Origin: an uncultured Clostridia bacterium
GTDB lineage: Bacteria; Bacillota; Clostridia; UBA1381; CAJOGA01
Direction of reading: 5' to 3'
DNA: 37,322 nucleotides
NCBI GenBank assembly: GCA_905233855.1
Contig: CAJOGA010000006.1
Span: 1-37,322 of the forward strand
A model generated the notes under the pieces. That model did no database searches and was not told the origin of the DNA. It worked only from the letters and a program-made list of their open reading frames with translations. Numbering within the stretch: position 1 is the stretch's first letter; each line of letters begins with the position of its first letter. Both the position numbers and the translations under genes were made by a program. Shown one piece after another: positions 14,459 to 23,434 of this stretch.

Positions 14459-16493
14459 GAGCATAAACATAGAACAGTTCGGCAAGCTTAAAAATTTCAA
14501 GGTAAATTTCAACGACGGCATAAATATTATCTATGGCAAAAACGAAGCCGGTAAAAGCACAATGGTTCAGTTTATCAAGACAATGCTGTTCGGCGTTGAA
14601 AAACGCGGTAAAAGCGGCTTGCGTGATAATACGCGAAAACGTTACATGCCGTGGAACGAAAGTTATGCACGCGGCAGCATCGAAATTGAAAAGGACAATA
14701 AAATATATATCGTGGAGCGGACGATAGGCAAAACCGCGGCTAAAGACAGCGTAAGCGTGATTGATGCGTTGACGGGCGAGGACATTTCATCAGGCGTTGA
14801 GGATTTGGGCATGTTTTTGACCGGTGTGAACGAAAATGTGTTTGACAACGCAGTATGCACACGTCAGTTGTCTTCCGCTATATCGCATGACGCAGACGGA
14901 GACATTGCAAACCGGCTGGCGAACCTGAATCAAACCGGTGATGAAAATGTTTCATATAATAAAGCTGTGGACGATCTGAATAATCTGATACGCAGCATAA
15001 ATTCGACTCAGCGTAAAAATGCATTCATTCCGATGCTTAATATGCAAATATTGAGCTTGGACGATGAAATACATAACGCAAGAGAGGTAAACGAGCAGTA
15101 TTTACGCGACAAAGACGAAACGGAAAAGCTGTCTGAAGAACTGAAACGCCGAGAAGCCGAACTTAAAAAGCTTCAAAAAATAAATGATGATGTTTTAAAA
15201 CAGCGTCTTTATAAAAAATATATCACGGCTCTTGAAAAACGCAACGAAAAACGTGATGAACACTCCGGGCTGCAAAAGGAAATATCGTCTGTTGAAAACG
15301 CCCTTGTTGAGAGAGAAAAGTATAAACCGCTTTCAGACGATAAAAACAATACGGAAGAATTATATATAAAATCACTTGCGTACAAAGAGTTTGATTTTCA
15401 GGCTTTGGAAGATGCAAAGCTCAAACAGGCTCAACTTGAAAAAAACATAGAAAAATATGAAAAGATAAAAAAAGTATCCTTCATACTTTCCTTTTTGATA
15501 ATTCCTGTTTTTATAGGACTATGGGCTTTGAATAAATTGAAGGATTGCCGTAATAAGCTTTCGGAAGCTGTAAAAACCGTTGAAACGCTTGAAGACGAGT
15601 TAAAGACAAACTCAGAGTTAAAACAGGCAAAGGATCATCTGAACGATGTTTTTGAAAGCGTGGGCGTATCAAATTATGAAGAGTATAAAGCGGTAATCGA
15701 AGAATACGAAAATTTGCTGTCAAAGCGTACGCTTCTGGCAACGCAGATGAAATACCTGCAGGATTACCTCGACACATACGAAAATGAATTGGAAACTGCA
15801 ACGGACGAAATAAAAAAATCGTACAACCTTGACGAATTTATCAAAGAGCAGGCACAGAACAGTTCAAACCCTACGGAAACGGTCGATACAAAAGGCTTGG
15901 AAGAAGCTATATCTCAGCTTAAAGAACGCAAAACTTATCTTACGGAGAAAAGCAAAATAAAGTATGAAAACATGGCTGATATAGAAATTCTTCTGTCAAA
16001 GCGTATGCTTGCGGAGGAGAAGCTTGCATATTATCTTGCAAAGGAAAAAAGCCTTTCAACCGCACTTGATGCCGTTAATGAAGCTTACGGTATCCTGCAA
16101 AACGACTTTGCACCCGTATTGAATCAGAAAACAGCGCTGCTTCTGAAAAATATCACAGACGGCAAATATACCTCAGTGATGGTTTCAAAATCGCTTGAGG
16201 TCAAATTAAAAACAGACAACGGTGAAATAGTTGATGCACAATATCTGAGCGACGGTGCGTACGATCTGATATATATGGCGCTCAGAATAGGAATTGTGCA
16301 GGCTATATTCGACGGAAAAGAACCGTTTTACATTATGGACGATCCGTTTGTAACTTATGACGACGAGCGTGTTAAAAACATGCTTGACGCTCTTAAGCAT
16401 ATGCCGTCAAATCAGATTCTGATGTTTACCTGTAAAAAGCATGAGAAGGATTTTTTTGAAGAAAACGAAAATGTTAATATAATATGTATGTAG
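14448..16493 (+). CDS. SbcC/YhaN-like SMC-type ATPase with a central membrane segment
   Basis: The 681-aa protein has an N-terminal Walker A (IYGKNEAGKST, residues 28-38), long coiled coils (about 195-290 and 365-560), a C-terminal signature YLSDGAYD (about 597-604) and a Walker B IMDDPF (about 628). This is the Rad50/SbcC head-coil-head plan, but it is much shorter than SbcC and has no CxxC zinc hook. Instead the middle (about 343-361) carries one strongly hydrophobic stretch with a central proline, predicting membrane attachment. Start TTG 14448 overlaps the nuclease gene by 11 bases; GAGGTG precedes it by seven bases. It is tightly coupled to the nuclease, so the two likely form a membrane-associated DNA-end-processing complex. 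A terminator follows. Confidence 0.88.
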   Translation: MKIKSINIEQFGKLKNFKVNFNDGINIIYGKNEAGKSTMVQFIKTMLFGVEKRGKSGLRDNTRKRYMPWNESYARGSIEIEKDNKIYIVERTIGKTAAKDSVSVIDALTGEDISSGVEDLGMFLTGVNENVFDNAVCTRQLSSAISHDADGDIANRLANLNQTGDENVSYNKAVDDLNNLIRSINSTQRKNAFIPMLNMQILSLDDEIHNAREVNEQYLRDKDETEKLSEELKRREAELKKLQKINDDVLKQRLYKKYITALEKRNEKRDEHSGLQKEISSVENALVEREKYKPLSDDKNNTEELYIKSLAYKEFDFQALEDAKLKQAQLEKNIEKYEKIKKVSFILSFLIIPVFIGLWALNKLKDCRNKLSEAVKTVETLEDELKTNSELKQAKDHLNDVFESVGVSNYEEYKAVIEEYENLLSKRTLLATQMKYLQDYLDTYENELETATDEIKKSYNLDEFIKEQAQNSSNPTETVDTKGLEEAISQLKERKTYLTEKSKIKYENMADIEILLSKRMLAEEKLAYYLAKEKSLSTALDAVNEAYGILQNDFAPVLNQKTALLLKNITDGKYTSVMVSKSLEVKLKTDNGEIVDAQYLSDGAYDLIYMALRIGIVQAIFDGKEPFYIMDDPFVTYDDERVKNMLDALKHMPSNQILMFTCKKHEKDFFEENENVNIICM

Positions 16494-16502
16494 CGTAAAA
16501 AT

Positions 16503-16541
16503 AGGGGATTGCGGCAAAAAAATTGTGCAATCTCTTTTTTA
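16503..16541 (+). terminator. Rho-independent terminator after the SbcC-like gene
   Basis: AGGGGATTGC (16503-16512) pairs with GCAATCTCTT (16527-16536, with two G-T pairs) and is followed by T residues up to 16540. Confidence 0.8.
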
Positions 16542-16563
16542 TGGAAATATTTTTCTTTTGCTA

Positions 16564-16592
16564 TTGACAAATTAAAACAAAAGTGTTATTCT
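16564..16592 (+). promoter_or_regulatory. Sigma-A promoter of the hrcA-grpE-dnaK operon
   Basis: A perfect TTGACA (16564-16569), 17-base spacer and TATTCT (16587-16592) place the transcription start near 16599, at the left edge of the CIRCE element. Confidence 0.92.
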
Positions 16593-16599
16593 TTAGTTG

Positions 16600-16626
16600 T
16601 TAGCACTCGATGGTGTTGAGTGCTAA
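16600..16626 (+). promoter_or_regulatory. CIRCE operator (HrcA binding site)
   Basis: The sequence is the exact consensus inverted repeat TTAGCACTC-N9-GAGTGCTAA, extended by one further G-C pair on the flanks. It overlaps the transcription start of hrcA, so HrcA should repress its own operon and release it on heat shock. Confidence 0.98.
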
Positions 16627-16669
16627 CAAAGAAAAGTGTGGTTTTTTTAATTCGCAGGGGGTGAATTTA

Positions 16670-17731
16670 ATGGAGCTGGACGAAAGAAAACGAAAGATAA
16701 TGCAGGCCATTGTTGATGATTATATTACAACGGCGGAACCTGTCGGGTCCAGGTCTATCGCACGCAAATTTGAAATGGGTATTTCCAGTGCCACAATACG
16801 TAATGAAATGGCGGATCTGGAGCAAATGGGTTATCTTGCTCAGCCGCATACATCGGCGGGCAGAATACCGTCTGATAAGGGGTACAGGCTATATGTTGAT
16901 TCGTTGATGAATCAGTATAAAATGACTGTTGATGAAATTGCAAGAATAAAAAGTGCTTTGGAATTTAACGTCAACAAAATGGAAAACATCATTGAACGCA
17001 TAGCCGGAGCCGTATCGGATATAACTCAGTATACCACCATGATAACAAAACCGCGGTCAAATAAGGTATATGTCAAGAAGATTGACATTGTGCTGATAGA
17101 TTCGTCAGGTTTGTTGCTTGTCGTTATAACAAACGAAGGTCTTGTGAAAAATCAGATATTCCGGTTTGACGCAGCAAAGCTTAACGATGAATTTGTCAAT
17201 AAGCTGTCAAACGCTTTAAACAGTGCTTTTGTAGGTCTTACGTTGGATGAAATCGATACAGACTGTCTGGGACAAATTGCAGATGCACTTTCCGCCGATG
17301 CACAGATGATTGCACCTGTAATAAACTTTATTTTGGAAAAGATATATCATCTCGATGATTCCGATATTTACGTGAATGCGGCAACGGCGTTGCTGAACTA
17401 TCCGGAATACAGTGATTTGGACAGAGTACGCGAATTGCTTGGTTTTTTGGAAAACAAATATAATCTACGCAGCGTTATAGCCGAGGACGATGATAATGCC
17501 AAAAACAATAAGCTCAATATTGTAATAGGCAGGGAAAACAAGTGCTATCAGCTGCACGATTGCAGTATTATAACGTCAAACTATTCGGCGGGGAATAAGG
17601 TGCTGGGCACTATCGGCATAATAGGCCCTAAGCGTATGAATTATGCAAGGGTGGTTGCATCGCTTGATAATATATCAAAGTATGTAAATAAGATTTTACA
17701 GGAAATATACTTTGACAACGAAAGAGAGTGA
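16670..17731 (+). CDS. hrcA: Heat-inducible transcription repressor HrcA
   Basis: This 353-aa repressor has an N-terminal winged helix (about 1-75, including TAEPVGSRSIA and SSATIRNEMADLEQMGYL) and a C-terminal GAF-like dimerisation domain. It binds CIRCE, and the GroEL chaperonin keeps it active in other Bacillota. ATG 16670 is chosen because AGGGGGTGA stands directly upstream; the open frame extends 20 codons into the CIRCE element, which cannot be coding start. It is the first gene of the operon, autoregulated through the adjacent CIRCE, and its stop overlaps the GTG start of grpE by four bases. Confidence 0.97.
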   Translation: MELDERKRKIMQAIVDDYITTAEPVGSRSIARKFEMGISSATIRNEMADLEQMGYLAQPHTSAGRIPSDKGYRLYVDSLMNQYKMTVDEIARIKSALEFNVNKMENIIERIAGAVSDITQYTTMITKPRSNKVYVKKIDIVLIDSSGLLLVVITNEGLVKNQIFRFDAAKLNDEFVNKLSNALNSAFVGLTLDEIDTDCLGQIADALSADAQMIAPVINFILEKIYHLDDSDIYVNAATALLNYPEYSDLDRVRELLGFLENKYNLRSVIAEDDDNAKNNKLNIVIGRENKCYQLHDCSIITSNYSAGNKVLGTIGIIGPKRMNYARVVASLDNISKYVNKILQEIYFDNERE

Positions 17732-18291
17732 AACAGTTGAGTAAGAAAAAGGAAGAAGAGAAAGAAAAAAAGACAAATGAAACCGTGGCGGATGAAGAGA
17801 TAAAAGAAGATGCGGCCGAAACAGAAGCAACACAAGAAAAACAAGAAACAGAAGAGCCGCAAGTCGATCCTTTGGCAGAAATGAAAGATAAATATCTCCG
17901 TCTTGTTGCAGAATACGATAACTATAAAAAACGCACTCAGCGTGAGAAGGAAGCTATATACACCAACGCTACAGCGGACGCTGTTGCACAGATTCTGCAA
18001 ATTATAGATAATTTAACCCGTGCCGCACAAACCGAGGCAAAAGGTGAAGAAGCACAAAAAATTGTTGAAGGCGTGCAGATGGTTGTCAAGCAATCGGACG
18101 ACATTCTTTCAAAAATGGGCGTCGAGCCTATTGAAACAGTGGGCAAAACGTTCGATCCTAACCTGCATAACGCAGTTATGCATATAGAGGACGACCAATA
18201 TGGTCATGGCGAGATTATAGAAGAGTTCATAAAGGGTTATACTTATAAAGGTAAAGTTATACGACACTCTATGGTTAAAGTTGCCAACTAA
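17728..18291 (+). CDS. grpE: Nucleotide exchange factor GrpE
   Basis: This 187-aa co-chaperone releases ADP from DnaK. The N-terminal 50 residues are highly charged and low-complexity (Glu/Lys-rich), as is usual. A long dimerising helix follows (YLRLVAEYDNYKKRTQREKE), and the C-terminal beta domain has FDPNLHNAVMHIED and GYTYKGKVIRHSMVKVAN. GTG 17728 overlaps the hrcA stop (GTGA), so translation is probably coupled; TTG 17737 is a second in-frame candidate. It belongs to the CIRCE operon and is followed after 32 bases by dnaK. Confidence 0.96.
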   Translation: MKQLSKKKEEEKEKKTNETVADEEIKEDAAETEATQEKQETEEPQVDPLAEMKDKYLRLVAEYDNYKKRTQREKEAIYTNATADAVAQILQIIDNLTRAAQTEAKGEEAQKIVEGVQMVVKQSDDILSKMGVEPIETVGKTFDPNLHNAVMHIEDDQYGHGEIIEEFIKGYTYKGKVIRHSMVKVAN

Positions 18292-18323
18292 TACACATTT
18301 ATTATATACAGGAGGAATGAACA

Positions 18324-20147
18324 ATGAGTAAAATAATAGGAATAGACCTTGGTACAACAAATTCATGTGTTGCTGTTATAGAAGGCTCCGAGCCGGTTGT
18401 AATAGCGAACGCAGAAGGTGCAAGAACCACTCCGTCGGTTGTTGCATTCAGCAAAAACGGTGAAAGACTTGTCGGACAGGTTGCAAAAAGACAGGCAATC
18501 ACAAACCATGACGGAACTGTTTCATCAATTAAAAGAGATATGGGTACAAGCAGAAAGGTTGCTATAAACGGTAAGGAATACACACCTCAGGAAATATCGG
18601 CTATGATACTGCAAAAGCTTAAGTCAGACGCTGAAAGCTATCTGGGTGAGACGGTATCTCAGGCTGTAATCACAGTCCCTGCATATTTCAGCGATGCTCA
18701 AAGACAAGCAACCAAAGATGCCGGAAAAATAGCAGGCCTTGAGGTTTTAAGAATAATAAACGAGCCTACAGCTGCTGCTCTTGCATACGGTATGAACGAC
18801 ACTGAGCAGAAAATAATGGTATATGACCTCGGCGGCGGTACATTCGATGTATCTATACTTGAAATAGGCGACGGTGTGTTTGAGGTTTTGGCTACAAGCG
18901 GTAACAACCGTTTGGGCGGCGATGACTTTGATGACAGAATTATCAAATACCTTGTTGAAGAATTCAAAAAGGAAAACGGAATAGACCTCTCCGGCGACAG
19001 AAGTGCTATGCAGCGTCTTAAAGAGGCCGCTGAAAAAGCTAAGATAGAGCTTTCGGGTGTTACAACATCAAACATCAATCTTCCGTTTATAACGGCAGAT
19101 GCAAACGGCCCTAAACATTTGGACATAACATTGACAAGAGCTAAATTTGACGAGCTTACGGCAGACTTGGTTGACGCAACCATAGAACCTACCAAAAAGG
19201 CAATGGCAGACGCAGGATTAAGTGCATCTGAAATAAACAAAGTGTTGCTGGTAGGCGGTTCTTCAAGAATACCTGCCGTTCAGGAAGCAGTTAAAAGAAT
19301 AACAGGCAAAGAACCGGATAAGGGTATCAACCCTGACGAATGTGTTGCATTGGGTGCTGCAATACAGGCAGGTATCCTCGGCGGCGATGTTAAGGATTTG
19401 CTGCTTTTGGACGTTACTCCGCTTTCACTTGGTATAGAAACAATGGGCGGCGTGTTCACAAAGCTTATAGAAAGAAACACAACTATTCCTACAAAAAAAT
19501 CACAGGTGTTCTCTACAGCCGCAGACGGCCAAACAAGCGTTGAAGTTCACGTGCTCCAAGGTGAGCGTGAAATGGCTCAATATAACAAAACTCTCGGCAG
19601 ATTTAATCTTACAGGTATTCCGCCTGCACCGAGAGGCGTTCCTCAAATAGAGGTTACATTCGATATCGATGCCAACGGTATAGTTAAGGTTTCCGCTAAA
19701 GATCTGGGAACAAATAACGAACAGAAAATAACCATCACCGCAAGCTCCAACCTGTCTGAGGAGGATATAGACAAGGCAGTTAAGGAAGCTGAAAAATTTG
19801 CAGAGGAAGACAAAAAACGTAAAGAAGAGGTAGATGTAAGAAACAATGCCGATTCTATGGTATATCAGTCCGAGAAAACTTTGAACGAAATAGGCGATAA
19901 GATTGACGCGGGCGAAAAATCGGCTGTCCAAGCTGAAATTGATAAAGTAAAAGATGCTTTAAAAGGCACAGACACCGAAGCAATAAAGGCAGCTACCGAA
20001 AACTTGTCGAAAAAATTCTACGAAATATCGCAAAAGCTTTACGCAAATGCCGCTCCTCAGGACGCTCAGGCACAGCAGGCCGCACAGCAGGCAGACGATA
20101 ACGTTGTAGATGCTGATTATAACGTTGTAGACGACGATAACAAGTAA
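18324..20147 (+). CDS. dnaK: Chaperone DnaK (Hsp70)
   Basis: The 607-aa Hsp70 has the ATPase domain ([37 protein letters not shown]), the linker [17 protein letters not shown], the substrate-binding beta domain and a helical lid. The tail [15 protein letters not shown] is the usual Gram-positive acidic end. It refolds proteins with DnaJ and GrpE. AGGAGG precedes the ATG. It is the last gene of the CIRCE unit; a strong hairpin follows and dnaJ restarts from its own promoter. Confidence 0.98.
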   Translation: MSKIIGIDLGTTNSCVAVIEGSEPVVIANAEGARTTPSVVAFSKNGERLVGQVAKRQAITNHDGTVSSIKRDMGTSRKVAINGKEYTPQEISAMILQKLKSDAESYLGETVSQAVITVPAYFSDAQRQATKDAGKIAGLEVLRIINEPTAAALAYGMNDTEQKIMVYDLGGGTFDVSILEIGDGVFEVLATSGNNRLGGDDFDDRIIKYLVEEFKKENGIDLSGDRSAMQRLKEAAEKAKIELSGVTTSNINLPFITADANGPKHLDITLTRAKFDELTADLVDATIEPTKKAMADAGLSASEINKVLLVGGSSRIPAVQEAVKRITGKEPDKGINPDECVALGAAIQAGILGGDVKDLLLLDVTPLSLGIETMGGVFTKLIERNTTIPTKKSQVFSTAADGQTSVEVHVLQGEREMAQYNKTLGRFNLTGIPPAPRGVPQIEVTFDIDANGIVKVSAKDLGTNNEQKITITASSNLSEEDIDKAVKEAEKFAEEDKKRKEEVDVRNNADSMVYQSEKTLNEIGDKIDAGEKSAVQAEIDKVKDALKGTDTEAIKAATENLSKKFYEISQKLYANAAPQDAQAQQAAQQADDNVVDADYNVVDDDNK

Positions 20148-20155
20148 TTTGACTT

Positions 20156-20200
20156 AAATTAGTCATAACCTCCGGCTTAGCCGGAGGTTATGACTTTTAT
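20156..20200. terminator. Terminator hairpin after dnaK
   Basis: A perfect 16-bp stem (AGTCATAACCTCCGGC, 20161-20176, with its complement at 20180-20195) has a 3-base loop. The T-run is short (TTTTAT), so termination may be partial, or the hairpin may protect the dnaK mRNA end. Confidence 0.8.
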
Positions 20201-20266
20201 AAATTGTATTACGAAAATAAAAATGTGAATAATTTGAAAATTGTATGCGGTATCGGTATTTTACTG

Positions 20267-20295
20267 TTTACAATGCGGAAAATATTTGGTATAAT
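20267..20295 (+). promoter_or_regulatory. Promoter of dnaJ and the downstream metabolic genes
   Basis: TTTACA (20267-20272), 17 bases and a perfect TATAAT (20290-20295). There is no CIRCE around it, so dnaJ is probably not under HrcA directly. Confidence 0.75.
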
Positions 20296-20329
20296 ACAAT
20301 TTAATGTAAAGTAATCGAGGGGATTTTAT

Positions 20330-21457
20330 ATGGCGGAAAAAAGAGATTATTACGAAGTCCTTGGTATCAGTAAAACCGCAAGCGACGATGAAATAAAAAA
20401 AGCATACCGTAAAGAGGCAAAAAAATATCATCCCGATCTTAACCCGGGCGATAAAACTGCAGAAGTTAAATTTAAAGAAATAAACGAAGCGTACGAAGTT
20501 TTAAGCGACAGCGAGAAACGACAGCGTTACGACCAATACGGTCATGCCGGAGTGGATCCGAATGCCGGCTTTGGCGGCGGAGGAGCAGGAGCGGGATATG
20601 GCAGCGGCTTTGGTGGATTTGACGTAGGAGATATTTTTGAAAGCTTTTTCGGCGGCGGATTTGGCACTTCAGGTCAGAGACGAAATGGGCCAAGAAAAGG
20701 TCCCGACATACATCAGACAATTCAGCTTACATTTGAAGAAGCGGCGTTCGGCGTTGAAAAAGACGTTAAAATATCACGCAACGAAAAGTGCGATACATGT
20801 GGCGGCAGCGGTGCAAAGAAAGGCACGTCGGCAGTTACCTGTCCGACATGTAACGGTACCGGTCAGGTTAAAACCACTCAACGCACGCCGTTCGGTGCGT
20901 TCTCCAGCGTAAATACATGCGGAACATGCCGCGGTGAAGGCAAAATAATAAAGGAGCCGTGCGAAACATGCCGCGGCAGCGGACACGTCAGAAGAACAAA
21001 AATCATAAAGGTAAATATTCCTAAGGGAATAGATGACGGACAGACCATTTCATTGCGTGAAGAGGGTGAGCCGGGGTCCAAGGGCGGTCCTAACGGTGAT
21101 TTGCTCATTACTGTAAAAATAAAAAGACATGCTAAGTTCAAACGTCAGAACTTTGATGTTCTCTATGATATGGATATATCCTTTGCACAAGCCGCATTGG
21201 GCGACAGAATAAAGGTGGATACTATAGACGGCGTGGTTGAATACGACCTGCCCGAGGCAACGCAAACAGGAACAACCTTCCGCCTTAAAGGCAAGGGTAT
21301 ACCGATGCTGAGGGGTACCGGCAGAGGCGATCAGTATGTTAAGGTGCATGTTGTCGTGCCTAAGGGTTTAACGCAGCACCAGAAAGAACTGCTGATGGAA
21401 TTTGAAGGATTAGATAAAACAAAGGTACCGAAAAAAGGTTTTTTCGGTAAAAAATAG
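20330..21457 (+). CDS. dnaJ: Chaperone DnaJ (Hsp40)
   Basis: This 375-aa type I DnaJ has a J domain (about 5-70) with the HPD motif in [10 protein letters not shown], a Gly/Phe-rich linker (about 78-115), and four zinc-finger repeats [24 protein letters not shown] and CETCRGSG. The C-terminal substrate-binding domains follow. It stimulates DnaK ATPase. GAGGGG precedes the ATG. It is separated from dnaK by a terminator and its own promoter and runs, with a 16-base gap, straight into a HisD-like gene. The usual dnaJ follower in many Bacillota, the L11 methyltransferase gene prmA, is absent. Confidence 0.98.
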   Translation: MAEKRDYYEVLGISKTASDDEIKKAYRKEAKKYHPDLNPGDKTAEVKFKEINEAYEVLSDSEKRQRYDQYGHAGVDPNAGFGGGGAGAGYGSGFGGFDVGDIFESFFGGGFGTSGQRRNGPRKGPDIHQTIQLTFEEAAFGVEKDVKISRNEKCDTCGGSGAKKGTSAVTCPTCNGTGQVKTTQRTPFGAFSSVNTCGTCRGEGKIIKEPCETCRGSGHVRRTKIIKVNIPKGIDDGQTISLREEGEPGSKGGPNGDLLITVKIKRHAKFKRQNFDVLYDMDISFAQAALGDRIKVDTIDGVVEYDLPEATQTGTTFRLKGKGIPMLRGTGRGDQYVKVHVVVPKGLTQHQKELLMEFEGLDKTKVPKKGFFGKK

Positions 21458-21473
21458 AAAGGGATTGCTGCAA

Positions 21474-22766
21474 ATGAACATATATAAGCTTAAAGAAATG
21501 AGCAAAGAACAAAAGAGTTTTATTATGAAACGTGCGGAGATGGATATAAGCGAGCAGATGAAGCTTGCCATAGAAGTGTCTGACGATATAAAAAAACGCG
21601 GCGATGAAGCTGTGCTTGAATACACAGCCAAGTTTGACAGAGTACAGCTTGCTCAGGACAGAATAAAAGTAAAACCCGAAGAAATAGAAGCCGGTTATAA
21701 AAATTGCAGCGATGAAGTGCGTGAAGCAATAGAATACGCCGCAAAAAACATTCGTGATTTTCACGAAAAACAAATGCCGGAGGATATGTGGTTCACACAT
21801 GTCGACAACGGTATAATGGTCGGCGAGAAAACTACTCCTATAGTTGACGTTTGCCTGTATGTTCCACGCGGTAAAGGAAGTTTCCCGTCGGTTTTGCTTA
21901 TGCTCGGTATACCGGCTGTTACGGCAAAAGTGCCTAAAATTGTTGTTGTAACTCCGCCGAATGAACAGGGCAATGTGGACGACGCTATACTGTGTGCCGC
22001 AAAGGTTATCGGCATAACGGAAATATATAAAGTGGGCGGTATACAGGCTGTAGCATCGGTGGCTTACGGAACGGAAACCATTCCGAAATGTCATAAAATA
22101 ATAGGTCCGGGCAACAGCTATGCAACCGCTGCAAAAAGAGTGCTTGCAAGTCATATAGACGCAGGCTTGCCTGCCGGACCGAGTGAAAGCATAATACTTT
22201 GCGACGAATTTGCCGATCCGCATAAGGTCGCACTGGATTGGATGATAGAGGCAGAGCACGGTCCCGACAGTGCTGCACTTATCGTTACTCATTCAAAAGA
22301 ATTGGTGGATAAAGTTCTGCCTATAGTTGAAGGACAGTTCAGTAAAATATCGCCGAAACGTGCTGATTTTGTCAGAACAAATTTTTCCACTTACGGCGGC
22401 GTAATAATTACCGACTCGCTTGAAGAATCCATAGAATTTGTTAATGACTACGCACCTGAGCATATGGAGGTTATGACACAAAACCCGTTTGTAACACTCG
22501 AAAAGATAAACAATGCGGGCGAAATACTCCTCGGCGATTACACGCCGATAACTTTGTGCAATTTCCTTATGGGACCTAATGCAATTCTTCCTACAGGCGG
22601 CTTTGCAAAAACATATTCGAGCGTTAGCGTGTTTGACTTTTTGAAACGTTCGTCTATAGGCTATGTTTCAAAAGAAGGGTTTGAGTCTGTAAGAGACAAA
22701 GCATACACATTTGCAGTAACGGAGGGCTTTGATACGCACGGTCTTGCGGTTAAAGAAAGAAAATAA
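21474..22766 (+). CDS. HisD-like (histidinol dehydrogenase family) dehydrogenase, divergent
   Basis: The 430-aa protein spans the whole HisD family: nucleotide-site motif IIGPGNSYATAAKR, LPAGPSES, IEAEHGPDS, the catalytic pair E329-H330 in APEHME and C-terminal H422. By alignment from memory with E. coli HisD (zinc ligands Gln259, His262, Asp360, His419; substrate His367), this protein has Glu259, His262, Asn363, His422 and Ala370. So two of four zinc ligands and a substrate-contacting His are changed. It probably still is an NAD-dependent dehydrogenase, but histidinol as substrate is doubtful. ATG 21474 is preceded by AAAGGG; TTG 21465 is too close to that site. It follows dnaJ by 16 bases and leads into a HisB-like gene. 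Confidence 0.82.
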   Translation: MNIYKLKEMSKEQKSFIMKRAEMDISEQMKLAIEVSDDIKKRGDEAVLEYTAKFDRVQLAQDRIKVKPEEIEAGYKNCSDEVREAIEYAAKNIRDFHEKQMPEDMWFTHVDNGIMVGEKTTPIVDVCLYVPRGKGSFPSVLLMLGIPAVTAKVPKIVVVTPPNEQGNVDDAILCAAKVIGITEIYKVGGIQAVASVAYGTETIPKCHKIIGPGNSYATAAKRVLASHIDAGLPAGPSESIILCDEFADPHKVALDWMIEAEHGPDSAALIVTHSKELVDKVLPIVEGQFSKISPKRADFVRTNFSTYGGVIITDSLEESIEFVNDYAPEHMEVMTQNPFVTLEKINNAGEILLGDYTPITLCNFLMGPNAILPTGGFAKTYSSVSVFDFLKRSSIGYVSKEGFESVRDKAYTFAVTEGFDTHGLAVKERK

Positions 22767-22789
22767 CATTAATATAACGGAGGGTCGCT

Positions 22790-23413
22790 ATGAAAAATAC
22801 TGTTAAAGTTACACGAAAGACAACAGAATCACAGATGGCTGTAACGTTGGAGTTTTCGGCGATAAAGCCGGATTACAGAACTTACATACAAACGCCGATA
22901 CCGTTCTTTTCACACATGATAGAACACATTGCATGGCGTGGCGGTTTTAATATATCCACCCAAATAGATTTGGATAAATTTTTCCTGACCCACGTTGTTT
23001 GTGAAGATTTAGGCATAACAATGGGCAAGGCTGTGGCGGAGTATGTAAAAAATGCTAAGGCAGACGGTGTTGTCGGATTTGGCGACGGCATCGGCATAAT
23101 AGATGAGGCAAAAGCCACTGCGGCAATAAGCTTTGAAAACAGAGCGTATATAGACATAAACAAGCTGTGCAAGGTGCCTGAAACGGTTGAAGGCATGGCA
23201 AGCGAAGATTTGGAAACATTTTTGGAAGGATTCGTGCAAGGTGCTTGTTGCACACTTCATATAGATGTTGAAAAAGGTGAAAATGCTCATCACATCTGGG
23301 AGGCGGTTTTCAGATCGCTTGGAACAGCACTGAACAGAGCGTTGTCCGTCGATCCCGCAAGAAAAGGTATGAGCAGCGGCGTTGCCGGAAATATAGAATT
23401 TATTGTGGAATAA
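22790..23413 (+). CDS. HisB-like (imidazoleglycerol-phosphate dehydratase family) protein, divergent
   Basis: The 207-aa protein covers the IGP dehydratase fold, two similar halves. Conserved ligand positions include E13 (RKTTES), H42 (FFSHMIEH), H68, E72, H157 (TLHI) and H167-H168-x-x-E171 (NAHHIWEA). The hallmark first motif DHHTVED reads THVVCED (residues 67-73), so the second His of that Mn-binding pair is Val69. HGGF is RGGF, and the C-terminal PSTKG substrate loop is replaced by SSGVAG. A dehydratase of a related phosphorylated substrate, or a protein with altered metal site, is more likely than a true HisB. ATG is preceded by GGAGGG. It lies between the HisD-like and HAD genes. Confidence 0.8.
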   Translation: MKNTVKVTRKTTESQMAVTLEFSAIKPDYRTYIQTPIPFFSHMIEHIAWRGGFNISTQIDLDKFFLTHVVCEDLGITMGKAVAEYVKNAKADGVVGFGDGIGIIDEAKATAAISFENRAYIDINKLCKVPETVEGMASEDLETFLEGFVQGACCTLHIDVEKGENAHHIWEAVFRSLGTALNRALSVDPARKGMSSGVAGNIEFIVE

Positions 23414-23434
23414 TTGTTAAACAGGGGTTAATGT

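Noticed and set aside
18698-19240. 180-residue minus-strand frame within dnaK
   Set aside because: Ser/Pro-rich shadow of dnaK codon usage; no homology expected and no start signal.
21360-22292. 310-residue open frame on the minus strand opposite dnaJ and the HisD-like gene
   Set aside because: It is the complement of a clearly conserved gene, has biased composition (Phe, Tyr, His, Cys rich) and no ribosome binding site. It is a shadow frame.
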